Positions 1-11,516 of a stretch of 64,000 nucleotides of DNA are shown here, piece by piece. Source of the DNA: Nageia nagi (lineage: Eukaryota; Pinophyta); NCBI GenBank assembly GCA_050084985.1, contig JBITNC010000001.1, forward strand, positions 113,832,001-113,896,000, in the 5' to 3' direction. How positions within the stretch are numbered: position 1 is the first letter of the stretch; every line of letters starts with the position of its first letter. Both the position numbers and the translations under genes were made by a program. The notes beneath the pieces are model-generated. The model did no database searches and was not told the DNA's origin. It saw only the letters and a program-made list of their open reading frames with translations.

Positions 1-1028
1 TGTCGTATGTTTACCTTTATTATGTTTAGCGAGTCCACCCAAGTATTGATTAGCATACCCCTATTTGGGTAGACATTCAAATTTGTATTGATGATCATGG
101 TTTCCAATTGGTGTTGAAGACAATTACAATCAATTTTTGGATCACATTTTGGGGTTTTCATCATGCATTTGAGTTTGCAATTTCTGCTAGAAGTGGATCA
201 TAAGATCTTGATTGTGGAGCTTTTAAGGGTGAACTTTAGCAAGACTATGCTCCATATTTGTAGCCAGAATAAGCCATATAGAAGGAAATCTTTTCACCTA
301 TTGACTTCTTTTCCGGTGCTTACATGAATATACTTTCGAATTGAAACATGTTTGAATGCAAAACATATAAGATCCAAGCTTAATCAAGTTTGTCAACTTT
401 GAGCAGCATTAGTTTCAGATGAAACTAGTATAGGCCAACTTGCTCAACAGTAAACTGCATTTCTTCGTTTACAGGTCTAATAATTCGAGAGAAATTCAGG
501 TGAGTTCTCCCCCGGTAATAACAACCTTCCATCTAGTAATTGTAAAGGAACAATTCTACCACTAGTACAGCAGTTTTCTATCTTCACTTCCCTGAATATA
601 GGAAAAAATGGCATATTGTTTCAGCCACATGTTTGATCTTACAAAAACTATTTCCACACAAGAAGCCCATCACTGAAAGCCTGTGCCTTGTTGCACTTCA
701 GCTTCTATACAATTTTTCCTACAAGCAATTTGCCTACATGGCAAACTTGCATCAGAATAGATAAGTAGTTGTTCCATTCATCAAGTGGCTTTCAAACCAC
801 ACAGCATAAACCTGATTCATGCAACAGACACACCAATATTTTTTGCTTCACTGCCAGTCAATTGCAACTCTGATCAAAATAAACTTGGCATTGCAAGTTT
901 TGTAATCCATTCTAGAGAGATTTCTTCACGCCAGCACCAACATATATAAGCAAGAATGCAAGAAAGATAGTAATTTCATAGAATAGGAAGAAATTTCAGC
1001 TTTCACAAAATTATTTTGGCATTGGACA
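1..1028. other. 3' flank of the E3 ligase gene, no gene seen
   Basis: This stretch lies beyond the stop codon of the minus-strand E3 ligase gene. Its right part must contain the 3' UTR. I found no convincing AATAAA on the minus strand close to the stop, so the cleavage site is not placed. No open frame with recognisable protein similarity and no repeat structure was seen. Confidence 0.5.
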
Positions 1029-4000
1029 TCAATTCTTGTCCATCCAATCACTGGTGTCAGCAAACTTTTCAGATCCCTTTCCACTTACTTTCCCAAGAGA
1101 TCCCTTGGCTGACATACCCTTGAAACTACTGCTTCCCTCACTAAAGCTTCTCGACTTTCTTGACTTAATAGCCTTTGACGCATCAGCATCCATGCTAATC
1201 TCTTTTGCAGGCACAACCACCAGTTGTGCTATGTTCCTGCGGCAGAAGGGACAGACTGGAGGAGGTGATAATGCTACAGTAGGATTTGGTTTATTGTGAC
1301 AACACAGTGCCAATGTGCACAGAGCACACATACGATGGCCACAGTCCTGAACCTCGATAGTGCATAATTGATCAAAGCAAATGCAGCAAACCTCAGTCTC
1401 GCTTTCCTGCAGATTAGGAAAGCCAACTTATAATCAGTCAGCATGGCATTCAAAAAGACTAAATCTGAGGTCTAATCTTGGCCTAACTATATCCAGTATC
1501 CAACCATTAGTCAGACTGAGATGAGAAGGATAAATCCACACCTCGGAAAGATTATCATCATCTATGTTGTCTTCTTGATCTGTAGAAGATGATGACGAAG
1601 GAGCAGCTCCAAACAAAATGTTTTTCTCTCTTGCTCGATTGGCCTCCATCAGAGCATTTTCCAATAAGAGTTTTGCCTCTGGGTTGAGTTCACTAATGAA
1701 TTTCCATGGAGAAGGCCAGACTAACGGCTCTGCTGCACCAGGATTGAGTAACGCTGCACAATCTCTATGTTTGTATTTCAGAGCAACTGCATATGGTATT
1801 CGGCTGCCAAGCAAAATAAAGAAATCAATACTTTTAAGACGCACATACTTTACTTTTCATATTCCTCTTTGCTTAAAGCAAGTAAGGTGAACGAGGGATA
1901 ACACTTTCAATAGAATTTAAAAAGAACATACCCTGATGAGTCTCGTTGAATGCGATCCGCTCCCCAAGCTAGCAATTCCCTTACACTATCCAAACAGCCT
2001 CCTCTAGCAGCAAAGTGTAGAGGGGTGTTCCCTGGCCGTCTACAAGAAAAAAGAGACAAGATTAGTAAGTACAATCATATCCTGATGAAGAACGCATCAC
2101 ACAGTACAAAACACAGCAACTAGAAGCTGGTCCTTATTTCCATTTGATATGTTACAAAAACAAAGTAACATATCGTTTGAATCTCGATGTAAACAAGAAG
2201 AAAGCAAAATACTCAATCGCACATCTTTTAAAAGATTGGATATAATGATATTTACTACAGATGATTATGCTTTGTAGATATTTATAATTGTATGGATTTG
2301 ACAGCACAAAAGCTTCTCCAACTATGTGGTAAATGGAATTATCTCTTACCCATGAGCTCCAGTGGAGGCACAAACTAAAGCTCCTTTCTCAAGCAGCAGA
2401 TGAACAGCCCTTGGATGCCCCATCCTTGCTGCAAGATGCAAAGGAGTGGCCCCGCTCCCATCTCTCACATTTACATACCGAGCAAATCCCCTGCAGATGG
2501 TAACCTTCAAAATAATCTCAGATTTGCACGAAATTAACAAACTCAACGAATCTTAAGAGTAACAAAAACATATCTATTGCAGGCACTAGCAGGTTATTTG
2601 CCAAATCACGATTCAACATTATTGAGGATTGTCAACAATGGTTTTCAAGAACGTAGTTTCAAGAGAATTGGTGGAACTGTGGTCTTTGGGGCTTATAATG
2701 TGTTCTTCCATGGATCTTATAAAGAATAACACTTTTGACTGTGTGAAAGCATACGTCCCACTTCTCCATTGTGAGGGGATTGTGAAGACTCCAGATCCCC
2801 TTACAAAGGATTCTCACGGATGGTCTTCAAGAACCTGATTACCATAGTACTTCCCATTTTGAGTGGAAGTCTTTGAAGCCAATAGTGTGTCTTTCCATTA
2901 TTAAGGACTGTTAAAACTGGTATGGGGGATCTGTTCTTCTATGGAAATGATTCACTCCACAGATCTCAATAGATAGGCAAAGGGTGTTCCTTCAAGCAAG
3001 GCGTAGTGTTCTAACAACAAGTAGGATAATGCACTTCTGGAAATCAAAAGGGCCTACTTCTGCATCATTAAGGGTTGCCAAATATGGCCTTCAAGGAACT
3101 AGTTCCCAAAAAATTCCAGATTGCCGAAAATGGTATTTGACACATCTAGTATACATTTTAGTAATAAGTTCATTAGCAGTACTCTTTTGGGCATGTTGTC
3201 TTTGAAAGCGATGACTCCATGGATCTGATTGCCACTGATGACCTCTGTTCAGTAAAGGGTCTTAAGAGTAGTGATATTAACAGAAGGTACTGTGCTGTGT
3301 GTAAGACAGAACATCAAAGGGAATACTTCATAGGTCTGAAACTCATGAACAATCACCAATACATGAGATCACTGAGGAGCAAAGCACACTCACCAGGATT
3401 CTGCAACAGGGGTTGAGCGCCCCGCTGAAAGAATGACTTCCACGCAATGGGCGTGCCCATAGTTTGCAGCATAATGCAGACCAGTCCTCCCATGCAACGA
3501 ATCAAACAACAAAACCTGACCAAAAACATCAAAATCACCCAACACCCATCAAAACACACCGAACGAAACCCAGAAGTTCATAAAGCAAATCCACTGAACT
3601 CACATTTGCACCAGCTTGCAGCAGCCGCTCCACACAAGACACTTTACCGAAAATTGCAGCCATCATGAGAGGAGTCTGCTACAGAAAACAACCCACTCAA
3701 CAAAACCACCCTCAAAACACTCAAAATCTAGGAAAAAATAACCTACATCTTTTTAACCCAGACCCACCTGTTTATATCTATTCAAAACATCAGGATGCAT
3801 CCCTTTCTCCAACAGAGCTGACATCACCTGCATCACCGCACCCAAAAAACTTTCAACAAAAAAAATCTCAACCCACAAACAGATCAGACACAATGGTATC
3901 CCAAAACCAACACCAAACCATGAAAACAAAAAAAACCATACTTGGATCTTTCCATTAGCAGCAGCAATATGCAAAGCAGAGAGCTTATGATAAACTGTAG

Positions 4001-4121
4001 TCTGTTTCATCAGGGATGGCTCTTTCTCAAGCAGAGCATCCACCATATCCAAATCTCCATCATGTACAGCATTAAAAAGTGCCCTCTCATGGGTAATCCT
4101 ACAGCTCAGACTCTGCCCCAT
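1029..4121 (-). CDS. XBAT31-like: XBAT31/XB3-type ankyrin-repeat RING E3 ubiquitin ligase, complete, 8 exons
   Basis: The product is predicted to transfer ubiquitin from an E2 to substrates bound by its ankyrin repeats. I spliced it by hand; every intron is GT-AG and every phase fits. Exons on the minus strand: 4121-3942, 3827-3768, 3675-3604, 3515-3394, 2490-2350, 2039-1932, 1803-1542, 1406-1029. They total 1323 bp (440 aa plus TGA), near the family's usual 440-460 aa. The protein starts MGQSLSC, so Gly2 myristoylation with nearby Cys palmitoylation is plausible, as in the XB3 family. About five ankyrin repeats span residues 45-230. A C3HC4 RING follows: C322-x2-C325-x11-C337-x-H339-x2-C342-x2-C345-x21-C367-x2-C370. 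The tail (about 385-440) is Ser/Lys-rich. All metal ligands are present and there are no stops, so the gene looks functional. The largest intron (2491-3393) is only 903 bp, unlike the repeat-filled surroundings. Assignment to XBAT31 rather than a sister paralogue is from memory of the family. Confidence 0.93.
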
Positions 4122-4340
4122 TGTTTTTCTGGGTACTCCTCAATTCAATCCCTTTCTCCTTTCCTCAACTCAATCTCAATATCCACACAACAACAACTCT
4201 ATTCAATTAATTATTTCTGCATCACTTCTTCCTACCCAATCACAGATTTATTTAATACCTCTACTTCTCTCCTACCCTTCATGATGAGAAGGGCTTGCGC
4301 TGCTACAAAAACCATGAAGGCCTTTGCTGCAGCAGCAAGC
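4122..4340 (-). promoter_or_regulatory. Likely 5' leader and core promoter of the E3 ligase gene
   Basis: The 140 bp upstream of the start codon are rich in A and G on the gene's strand, typical of a plant 5' leader. An AT-rich TATA-like motif (ATTAAATAAA on the minus strand, 4247-4256) sits about 130 bp before the ATG. The start was chosen because MGQ-S-L-S-C matches the family N-terminus and directly precedes the first ankyrin unit. No other control site is convincing. Confidence 0.3.
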
Positions 4341-6558
4341 GGTGGATCCACCAGAGAATAGGTGCGAGGAATTATAAGGGAATAAGACATGAGTTTAATG
4401 AATTTTTTAAATACTTGTTTTCAAGGGAAAGGTGGTGTGTAAGAAAGGGAATAATCATAGTTTAAGGAGAGTTACGCGTACGATTATACAGAGCTTGTCA
4501 TTGGGTTTTTAATAATTTGGGGTCAATGGAATACCGCGGGATCCGAGAGGCACACACTTCAATAATGTTCACGTTTCTGTTTGTGTTTGGAGTAAATAGT
4601 TTATTCATGGGGCCTGGGTACGCCTTCGGCCCAAGAGATTCTCTAATGGAGGAAACTGTTATGCCTAAAGTCTCTGACAATTTGAGGAGGTTTTGTTTGG
4701 ATTTGAAGAGTGAAGTTTCTTGGTAAAAGGTTTGAATGGACTGGTCTACATTGTGTGCTGACGAAAATGGCTGCAGGGTAGGAATAGAGAGTTTTCACGT
4801 GGAGTTCTTCTCTACATAGTCTAGTGTTTCTTACTGCTGAGGGTGATTGCATGACCATGACTTTCTTTTTTAATGAAAATTATCATGGTAAAGATAAGGT
4901 TACTTTATCTTCAAATTCATAGTTTTTATTTCACTTCTTATAATTCAATAAGAATTTTTATTATGATTTTTTATATAAAAGAGATTAAACTTACAATCTT
5001 TCCATTATAAATGATTTGAATATGAATATTTTCATTAAAATAGATTTCAATTCTTCTCTTTTCAATTCTCTTAGCGAAAAAAAAAAATTTATTGTGATTT
5101 TCAATATGTTATCTCATAATAAAAAGTAAAATAAAAGATATAATTAACTTGAACATGAATTTATGTAAAATCTATGTTATTGATGTGTTGCATAAATAAT
5201 ATTAGTTTAAAGAGTTACACTACATTAAATGTATGTTAGATATGGAAATAGTTTAGTATTTGAACTTACTCCATGTGAAGCATGATTGATGAAGTAACAA
5301 GGAGATGTATGAAAATTTATTTTTGATTGTAGTTTTATATAAATCATGGTGTGAATTACGAAAAAAAATTTTATAAAAATTATGTTCTGTTTATTCATCC
5401 TCATATATTAGATGATTTTTTTTATGAGAAACTACCCCTTATAAGAAATTTGCTTAGGCTAAGTTGTTATGCTCCAGGGGTGTCCATCAATCAAATTCAC
5501 TTGAAGCACAACCTTGACCTCATCCACAGCTAACATCATCCAACAAGATTTGCACTATGTCCACTAGCTATAGGGTATGGGATTTGAATATGGGTACCCC
5601 ACATTTTAATAGAGAGTTTTAGCTATCGTCTATCCAGTAGTTCCTTTAGCTTACTTCCAAGTAGATGATTATTTAGGTGAGGATGTATGTAATAAAACAT
5701 CATGATCCTTCATGTGTAATGGACTTTGTATATGATGAATATGTTTGAGGATCTCATGATGATATTGTTATAATAAGGTGAGACAAAGAGATAAGTTCAC
5801 ACAATATAACAAAAAGGATATGTATCTATTGATCAAATTTATGAAAAATAGATTTCATCAATTAAAAATAAGAATAGAATCTTCAAATGAAATAAAACCT
5901 TGGTATAAAGCAAATAAGTTTTATGAATTTCATAAAAAAATAATGTATAAAAGTATGTTCAATAGAGGTTAGTCATTTGAAAGAAAATTCAAGATGGATT
6001 AATTACAATAGAGGATAACTGCAAAATATATCAATTTATTTTTGTGATGATTTATGGTAATGAGATTTGAAAGGATGTAAATAAACCTCCACAGGGGTGA
6101 TATTATAATAAGTAATGGTTTAAAATTGAACTTTTATATAATAAGAATTTTTTGTGTAATTTTCAGTATAAGAGAAAGGGTTATATGAAAGAAAATATTC
6201 AAATTAAATGTTTCAATAATGCAAATCAAAATGTTAGTGGTACTATCATCATGATAGTTATAGTTAATTCTAAGAAAATTACTTTAGTATTTTATGCGGT
6301 TATGAATTTACCTTGTTGAATGCTTTTGAATAGATAATGGATTCATCATATAAATTGAAATTCCTTCTACTTTATATCAATATTTGAAAATTTCTTCAAA
6401 AGGTGAAATGGGTATGGTAAAAGCAAGGAGGCTATTATTGAGGAAAAATGGCAAAAGGGCTTATCACCCATATTTACTAACAAAAGTTCATCAATAGGTC
6501 AATGATAATCATTTCATAGCATAACATTGGTGTCAATAGTATTAATATGAAATCATCA
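4341..6558. other. Intergenic, upstream of the E3 ligase gene
   Basis: The first 500 bp (to about 4860) have a more mixed base composition than the rest and may belong to the gene's upstream region. From 4860 the DNA is very AT-rich with short accidental open frames. No protein similarity was recognised. A possible SINE-like segment at 5500-5610 is listed separately. Confidence 0.5.
5500..5610 (-). repeat. Possible tRNA-derived SINE remnant
   Basis: Read on the minus strand, ACCCATATTCAAATCCC resembles a decayed RNA polymerase III B box (GGTTCGAATCC). It is followed by a segment similar in layout to 13840-13960 (GTGGACATAG... against GTAGATATAT...). Box A and the ends are not clear. This is a pattern match only. 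Confidence 0.25.
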
Positions 6559-7114
6559 TGTTGGAATGTATAATGCATTATTATAAGGTCTCTTGATGTA
6601 AATTCACTTAATACTTAAAGGTATCCTAGATACCTTAGTATTTAGTGAATAAGGTAATGTAAATTCACTTATACTTAAAAGCATCCCTAGATACCTTTTA
6701 AGTATTTATGAATAAAATAATATAACTTATCATATACTCCATCTCATGGACATGTCCCTTAGGTAAAAGGGTGTTGCATGTCATGACTTTGTACAATGGT
6801 CAAAAGATTGATCCAATGGAGTATTTTAGCATATAAATAGAGGGCCCTCTGTTTGAGATTACTCACTCAATTTTGTAGTATTATTATGCTTTAGGATTAT
6901 TAGGAGAATTAGAAAGAGTTGTTGTAAGAGAGTGCATCTTGAGAATAAAGATCTTAGATTAGTGGATGTACTCCCATGGTTGGAGGAACCACTTTATATT
7001 GGTGTTAAGTTTGTGAGATTGGCTATTGTGTTATGCTATTATGTTGATGATTAGAGAGCTTTTATGAGATCTTGGTTGTAGAGGAATATAGTCATTTAGG
7101 ATTAGTTTCTCTCA
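6559..7114 (+). mobile_element. Solo LTR of a Ty1/copia element, with 5-bp target duplication
   Basis: The element starts TGTTGGAATG and ends TCTCTCA, giving the TG...CA ends of an LTR. The 5 bp before it (6554-6558) and after it (7115-7119) are both CATCA, so it stands alone: the internal region was lost by LTR-LTR recombination. It shares its start, a TATA box (TATAAATAG, 6832-6840) and a TTGGAGGAACCACTT block with the LTR at 11016-11516 and, inverted, with 26456-26934. It is about 55-75 bp longer than those because a hairpin module is duplicated (6602-6650 and 6663-6713). No PBS or copia gene follows it. Confidence 0.88.
6602..6713 (+). repeat. Duplicated inverted-repeat (hairpin) module in the copia LTR
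   Basis: Copy 1 has arms 6602-6625 and 6629-6650 around a 3-bp loop. Copy 2 has arms 6663-6685 and 6690-6713. Each left arm starts ATTCACTTA and ends in G(T/C)ATC; each right arm starts GATACC and ends GAAT. The sister LTRs at 11071-11120 and 26836-26886 carry one copy each. Confidence 0.8.
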
Positions 7115-7542
7115 CATCATATATGTTCACCATTGAAAATAATATATCATAATTAAAAGAAGAATCATATCCATTATTTATCTTTGAAATATCCATCCTC
7201 ATCTAAAAGATTAAACACATATCTCAAAGGGATAAATAAATATGGTATATTTTATTTTTCATTTACTAAAAAAGAAACTTTCAAAATGCACACCTTACTT
7301 TGCAAGGGTTATAATTAAGGGCTAAGTTTCATAACTTACTTCATAACGGGACATGATCACACATTTTCCTTCTCAACATTCTTCATATAGGGATATTTTA
7401 TATATCAAAGTTTTCTTATATCTTGAATATGGTTTTATTCAAACCATATTTTATACACAACTATAATAACACCTCATAGCATCAAGATGGGCATCAGGGT
7501 GTAGTGTATTTTTTTTAAATTTTCTGATGTTATGAGTGATGC
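7115..7542. other. No feature seen
   Basis: AT-rich DNA after the solo LTR. I see no primer-binding site, gag frame or other structure here. Confidence 0.5.
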
Positions 7543-7702
7543 TACATGACAGATCAAAACTAGTGTTAGAGATAGGATCAAAGCTAGCCATAATTATCGT
7601 TATAGTTAGCATTTGAGATAGCCATAGTTGAAATTAGAGCTAGCATTAGAGATAGCCACAGTTGACATCAACTCTAGCCAAAGTTGATATTATCTCTAGC
7701 AT
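7543..7702 (+). repeat. Degenerate minisatellite built on GCTAGCATTAGAG-like units
   Basis: The segment repeats short units such as AGAGATAGCCATAGTTGA and GAGCTAGCATTAGAG, each about 12-30 bp long, with many substitutions. A second array of the same kind is at 8566-8775. It has no coding sense. Confidence 0.6.
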
Positions 7703-7707
7703 GAAAA

Positions 7708-7710
<3 letters not shown>

Positions 7711-7757
<47 letters not shown>
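7711..7757. repeat. (TA)n microsatellite
   Basis: An uninterrupted run of about 23 TA units immediately follows the minisatellite. Confidence 0.97.
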
Positions 7758-7760
<3 letters not shown>

Positions 7761-8565
7761 TTCATAGGCTCTTTCTTATCCATTTTGTGCATATCCTGCA
7801 ATCATTGTAGTCAATTAAACTATGTTTGCATCATGCATCTTGTCAAATAGTTTGCATGACTTCTATATGCTTCCATATTTTGCATACATGTCTATGAAGG
7901 CACTCACAACCATAAAAATCAACAAAAATCCATTTTAAAAGAGTCTTTAATGTATGTATAAATAGTGCTACAAATATCCCATTTTGGTACATCCTTTGAG
8001 GATAGTGGGAAAGGTGAATTGATTTGGTTGGACTACTATTGTTATTTGTGGTATGTGGTGAAAGAGTGTCACTGCCTTTCAAGGAAAGCCATATCTTTGG
8101 TAACCTTAAATTATCAAATTCCATTGGAAGATGTCCTGTTCAGTCATATAGTCAAAAAATTTATGAGTATCTACCAAACTTTTGTAGTTGACATAAATGT
8201 GGATAAATTTATCTTGCAAAAACTTATGCATTGATGGGTCAAGTTTAAGTTAGATGTGGTTGATGAGTGAATGAAGGAACTTACCCTATGGAAGGACATT
8301 GTTGGTGATGGAGGTCTACGGAAGTTGAAGAGTGTAGAGAGTCTTGTGTATCTATATTTGTATTAAGTAAAATTTGCATTGCATCCTTCAATCGCTCGTC
8401 TCAATAGAGTTGTGAGAGAGTGATATTCATATCATTTTGGTGTATAAGTATTGAGATTGCATGATCATGAAAATAGAAGACCATGTCCTTTGATTTTTAT
8501 GATGATCTGATGGTTGATATGTATTTCTTGATTATTAGTGTGTTTCTAGTATTTCTTGATGCTAC

Positions 8566-8775
8566 AAATGACATCTTTAGCATCAGAGCTAGCGTTAGAG
8601 ATAACATTAAAGATAGTATTAGAGCTAGCCAAAATTGATATCAGTTAGCATCAAAGATAACATCAAAGCTAGCATTAGATCTAGCATCAGAGCTAGCTTG
8701 AGATCTAACATTAGAGCTAACAATAATTAGAATCAGCTGTAGCAAGAGTTGATGTTAAAGATAGAGTTAAAACCT
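8566..8775 (+). repeat. Second degenerate GCTAGC-rich minisatellite
   Basis: It has the same vocabulary as the array at 7543-7702: GAGCTAGC, GATAACAT and AGAGCTAGCATTAGA recur in variable order. The two arrays are separated by about 860 bp that show no such units. They may be halves of one older array split by an insertion. Confidence 0.55.
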
Positions 8776-9579
8776 ACAAAAAATGATAAAAATATTTTGA
8801 TGTAGTTTATCTCTTGTTATCACTAGTACCATCATAATATTTTTCTACCAATTTCTGATTCCTTCCTTGATGCTATAATGGGTTATTATAGTAATGAGAT
8901 GAAGATATGATGAATATAATATATCTTTAAACTAAGGATCAACATTAACATTGTACTTATTTTAAGGATTAACACTATGCTTTTCATGGAAGAAAGATTC
9001 ATGTCAAGTTTTATTAGATTGTCATAAATTTATTTTAAAGTTTGCTAATCCATGATTCATTTGAGAGCATGTTTATTTCATGGGATTATTATTTTATCAC
9101 ATCTAATCGATGCAGTATATATGTTCCTACTAAGTTATAAATATGAAGGTCAATTTATCCTCAATTTATCCTTAGCTAGCAATTAGAGAGGAAAGGCTCA
9201 AGGGGTTACCAAGATTTATAAAAGTTCTATGTATGGTAGCATTTTAGGCATACTGCTTTTTGAAATCCTTCCCTTATTATGGGGATATCCCAACAACTAC
9301 AAATTCATTAAATCCTTCACAAAGGGAGTTGGGTAAATAAGGAGTTAATTAATATTATGGGATATCACTCGATGGAGAGCCTTTAGTAGCATGATATAGT
9401 AAAGACACATATATAGGTACCTTTGGACTACTATATTAGGATTCAAGGATCATGTTGTGTCAGAGAATACTATAAGAGCATCTACCTATCATCTATGTCA
9501 TGCACTTAAGTGCTAGTGTCATGCCCAAAAGGACATGCCCTACCCATATGCTGCGATCCCAATCTTTTTGGAATCATTA

Positions 9580-10301
9580 TTTCTTTGAGCTCTAATTCTC
9601 AGTTAGTTGATGCTACAACTTACAAGCAATTAATTAGTAGTTTTTTGTAATTGACTATATCCATGCTAGATATTACCTTTGTAGTGAATTTGATGGCACA
9701 ATTCATGCAGAAACCATATGTTGAGCACCTCACTGTTGTTAAACAAATCTTGAGGTATGTTGCAGGGACTAAGGATCTCACTCTCAAGTATTCTAAGTTG
9801 CCCTCATTTATTTTCTTTGGATTCTCATATTCTAACTATGGGGGAGATAGAGATGATAAGAAATCAACCTTTGTGTATGTGTTTAGCATTATTTTAGGTG
9901 CTATCTCTTAGGCTTCCAAGAAGCAGCCTATTATTTCTCTTTCCACCATATAAGCTGAATATTGTGCCATGTCTATTACAGTCTAAGAAGCAATTTGGCT
10001 AAGGTATATTCTAAAAGAAATTGGGTATGAGCAAGGTGGCTAATCTTTGATTTCTTTAGATAATCAATCAGCTGTTTCTTTGGTTAAGAATCTTGTGTTC
10101 CATCAAAAAATAAAACATGTGGAAATCCATGCCCATTTTATTAGGGAGAAGGTTATTTATGGCATCATACACTTGGAGTATTGTCCATCCACTTTGAACT
10201 CCACTAATTTGTTCACCAAGCCCCTCTCAAAAGCTCAATTTTGTAATCTTAGGGATACTATCGGGTTGGTGAAGTTACCCTCAAGGGGGAGTGAAGTTTG
10301 A
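9580..10301 (+). pseudogene. Ty1/copia pol remnant: end of reverse transcriptase and RNase H
   Basis: Translation gives the classical copia end of pol: LVDATTYKQLISS, then AVNL-type MAQFMQKPYVEHL, ILRYVAGTKDL, the RNase H block FGFSYSNYGGDRDDKKST, a LISLDNQSAVSL block, an H-V-E-I-H helix, and a terminal TNLFTKPLSKAQF motif. At least five in-frame stops interrupt it (in the RT block and around the first half of RNase H), so it is dead. The RT active site, integrase, protease and gag are missing to the left. The last open frame ends at 10301, about 700 bp before the LTR at 11016. It belongs with that LTR by position and strand. Confidence 0.85.
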
Positions 10302-11003
10302 ATTCTTGCATTGCATTCATGATTATGATGGCAACTTCACCTCTATGAGGATTTTATGCTGTATAGTGTTGGTTTTATTGTACACCTTCATGGTAAGTTC
10401 GTTCTACATGAAGAACTTATTGTATAAATTTTTAAAGCAAAAGGATTGGCCAATATAACACTATTTAATAATCCATATGTGAGGAACTCTTATGTATCTT
10501 TTGGCACTATTCAGTTATCCATATATGAGAAAATTATATGTGCATGCTCTATTTTGTAATGATAATCAACACATATTTTATATCCAACTAGTAACTATGA
10601 GTTTTGGCTTGGTATCTTCATGATGACTTATAGTGCACCATTGATCAGTTCATGATAGCATTTGAGTAATTCATCTATCCTTGTTGATATGGATATATTA
10701 CATCTAACTAAACTTATTATTTGAACTGCTTATGACTTGCAGGTTCTTCTGAGATTGTAGGTTACTTATTTCAGGTATTTAAGCTCTTGGAGACTCTTCA
10801 TGACTACCAGTTGGATGACTACTTCATGTACATCAAAATTGGTTGTGGTTAATGATTGTATTTAGCAAAGTAGTGAGTCTCAAACTAGATCTTTCTTACT
10901 TCACAAATATGTAAAAAATTCTCATCTCTGTTGTGTCTGTTTGAAGGAGAACTCTCTTACTTTCTCTCTTTCTTCTCTCTTATTTGCTCTATCCCAATAT
11001 TGC

Positions 11004-11015
11004 ATTAAAAGGAAG
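11004..11015 (+). other. Polypurine tract of the copia element
   Basis: AAAAGGAAG lies directly against the LTR start TGTTGGAATG at 11016, the expected place for the plus-strand primer. Confidence 0.6.
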
Positions 11016-11516
11016 TGTTGGAATGTATAATGCATTATTGTAAAGGTTATGTAATAATCTTCTATGTAAGTTTACTAATACATAAGGGTATCATTTGATA
11101 CCTTAAGTATTTAAGTGAATATGATAATGTAACTTATCCTGCACTCCATGTCATGAGCATGCCCCTTGGGTAAAAGGATGTGCATGTTCATGCTTTAGTA
11201 CATTGGATAAAAAGATGACCCAAAGAGGGATTTTGGCTTATAAATAGAAGGCTCCCTCTTTGTGATCACACACCAATTTATGGAGTAAAGTTATGCTATA
11301 GGATAGTGTTTAGGAGAAAAGTTTAGAAGGATTGTAAGAGATTCATGTTTGTGAATGAAGTGAGATCTAGTTAGTGGATGTACTTCTAGTTGGAGGAACC
11401 ACTTATATTTTGTGTTATCTTTGTGAGATTGCTTTGTGAGTTTATTAGATGTGTATTGTGAGCTTTCAAGAGATCTTGGTTGTTTAAGAATTATCTTGTT
11501 AGTGTCAGTTCCTACA
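11016..11516 (+). mobile_element. 3' LTR of the truncated Ty1/copia element
   Basis: It begins TGTTGGAATGTATAATGC and ends about CCTACA. It carries TATAAATAG at 11239-11247 and the family hairpin (arms 11071-11092 and 11097-11120). It is homologous along its length to the solo LTR at 6559-7114. The polypurine tract on its left makes it a 3' LTR. The matching 5' LTR is not in place: the LTR at 6559 has its own target duplication. Confidence 0.82.

Noticed and set aside
1036-1890. Plus-strand open frames across the E3 ligase exons
   Set aside because: They are antisense to well-supported RING and linker exons.
2629-3416. Plus-strand open frames in the large intron of the E3 ligase
   Set aside because: No similarity recognised, and both flanking splice sites of the minus-strand gene are clean.
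4498-4858. Short frames upstream of the E3 ligase gene
   Set aside because: Overlapping frames on both strands with no domain or splice support; probably chance in a less AT-rich patch.
6559-11516. The two plus-strand copia LTRs as the ends of one element
   Set aside because: The left LTR has its own perfect target duplication (CATCA) on both sides and no primer-binding site after it, so it is a solo LTR.
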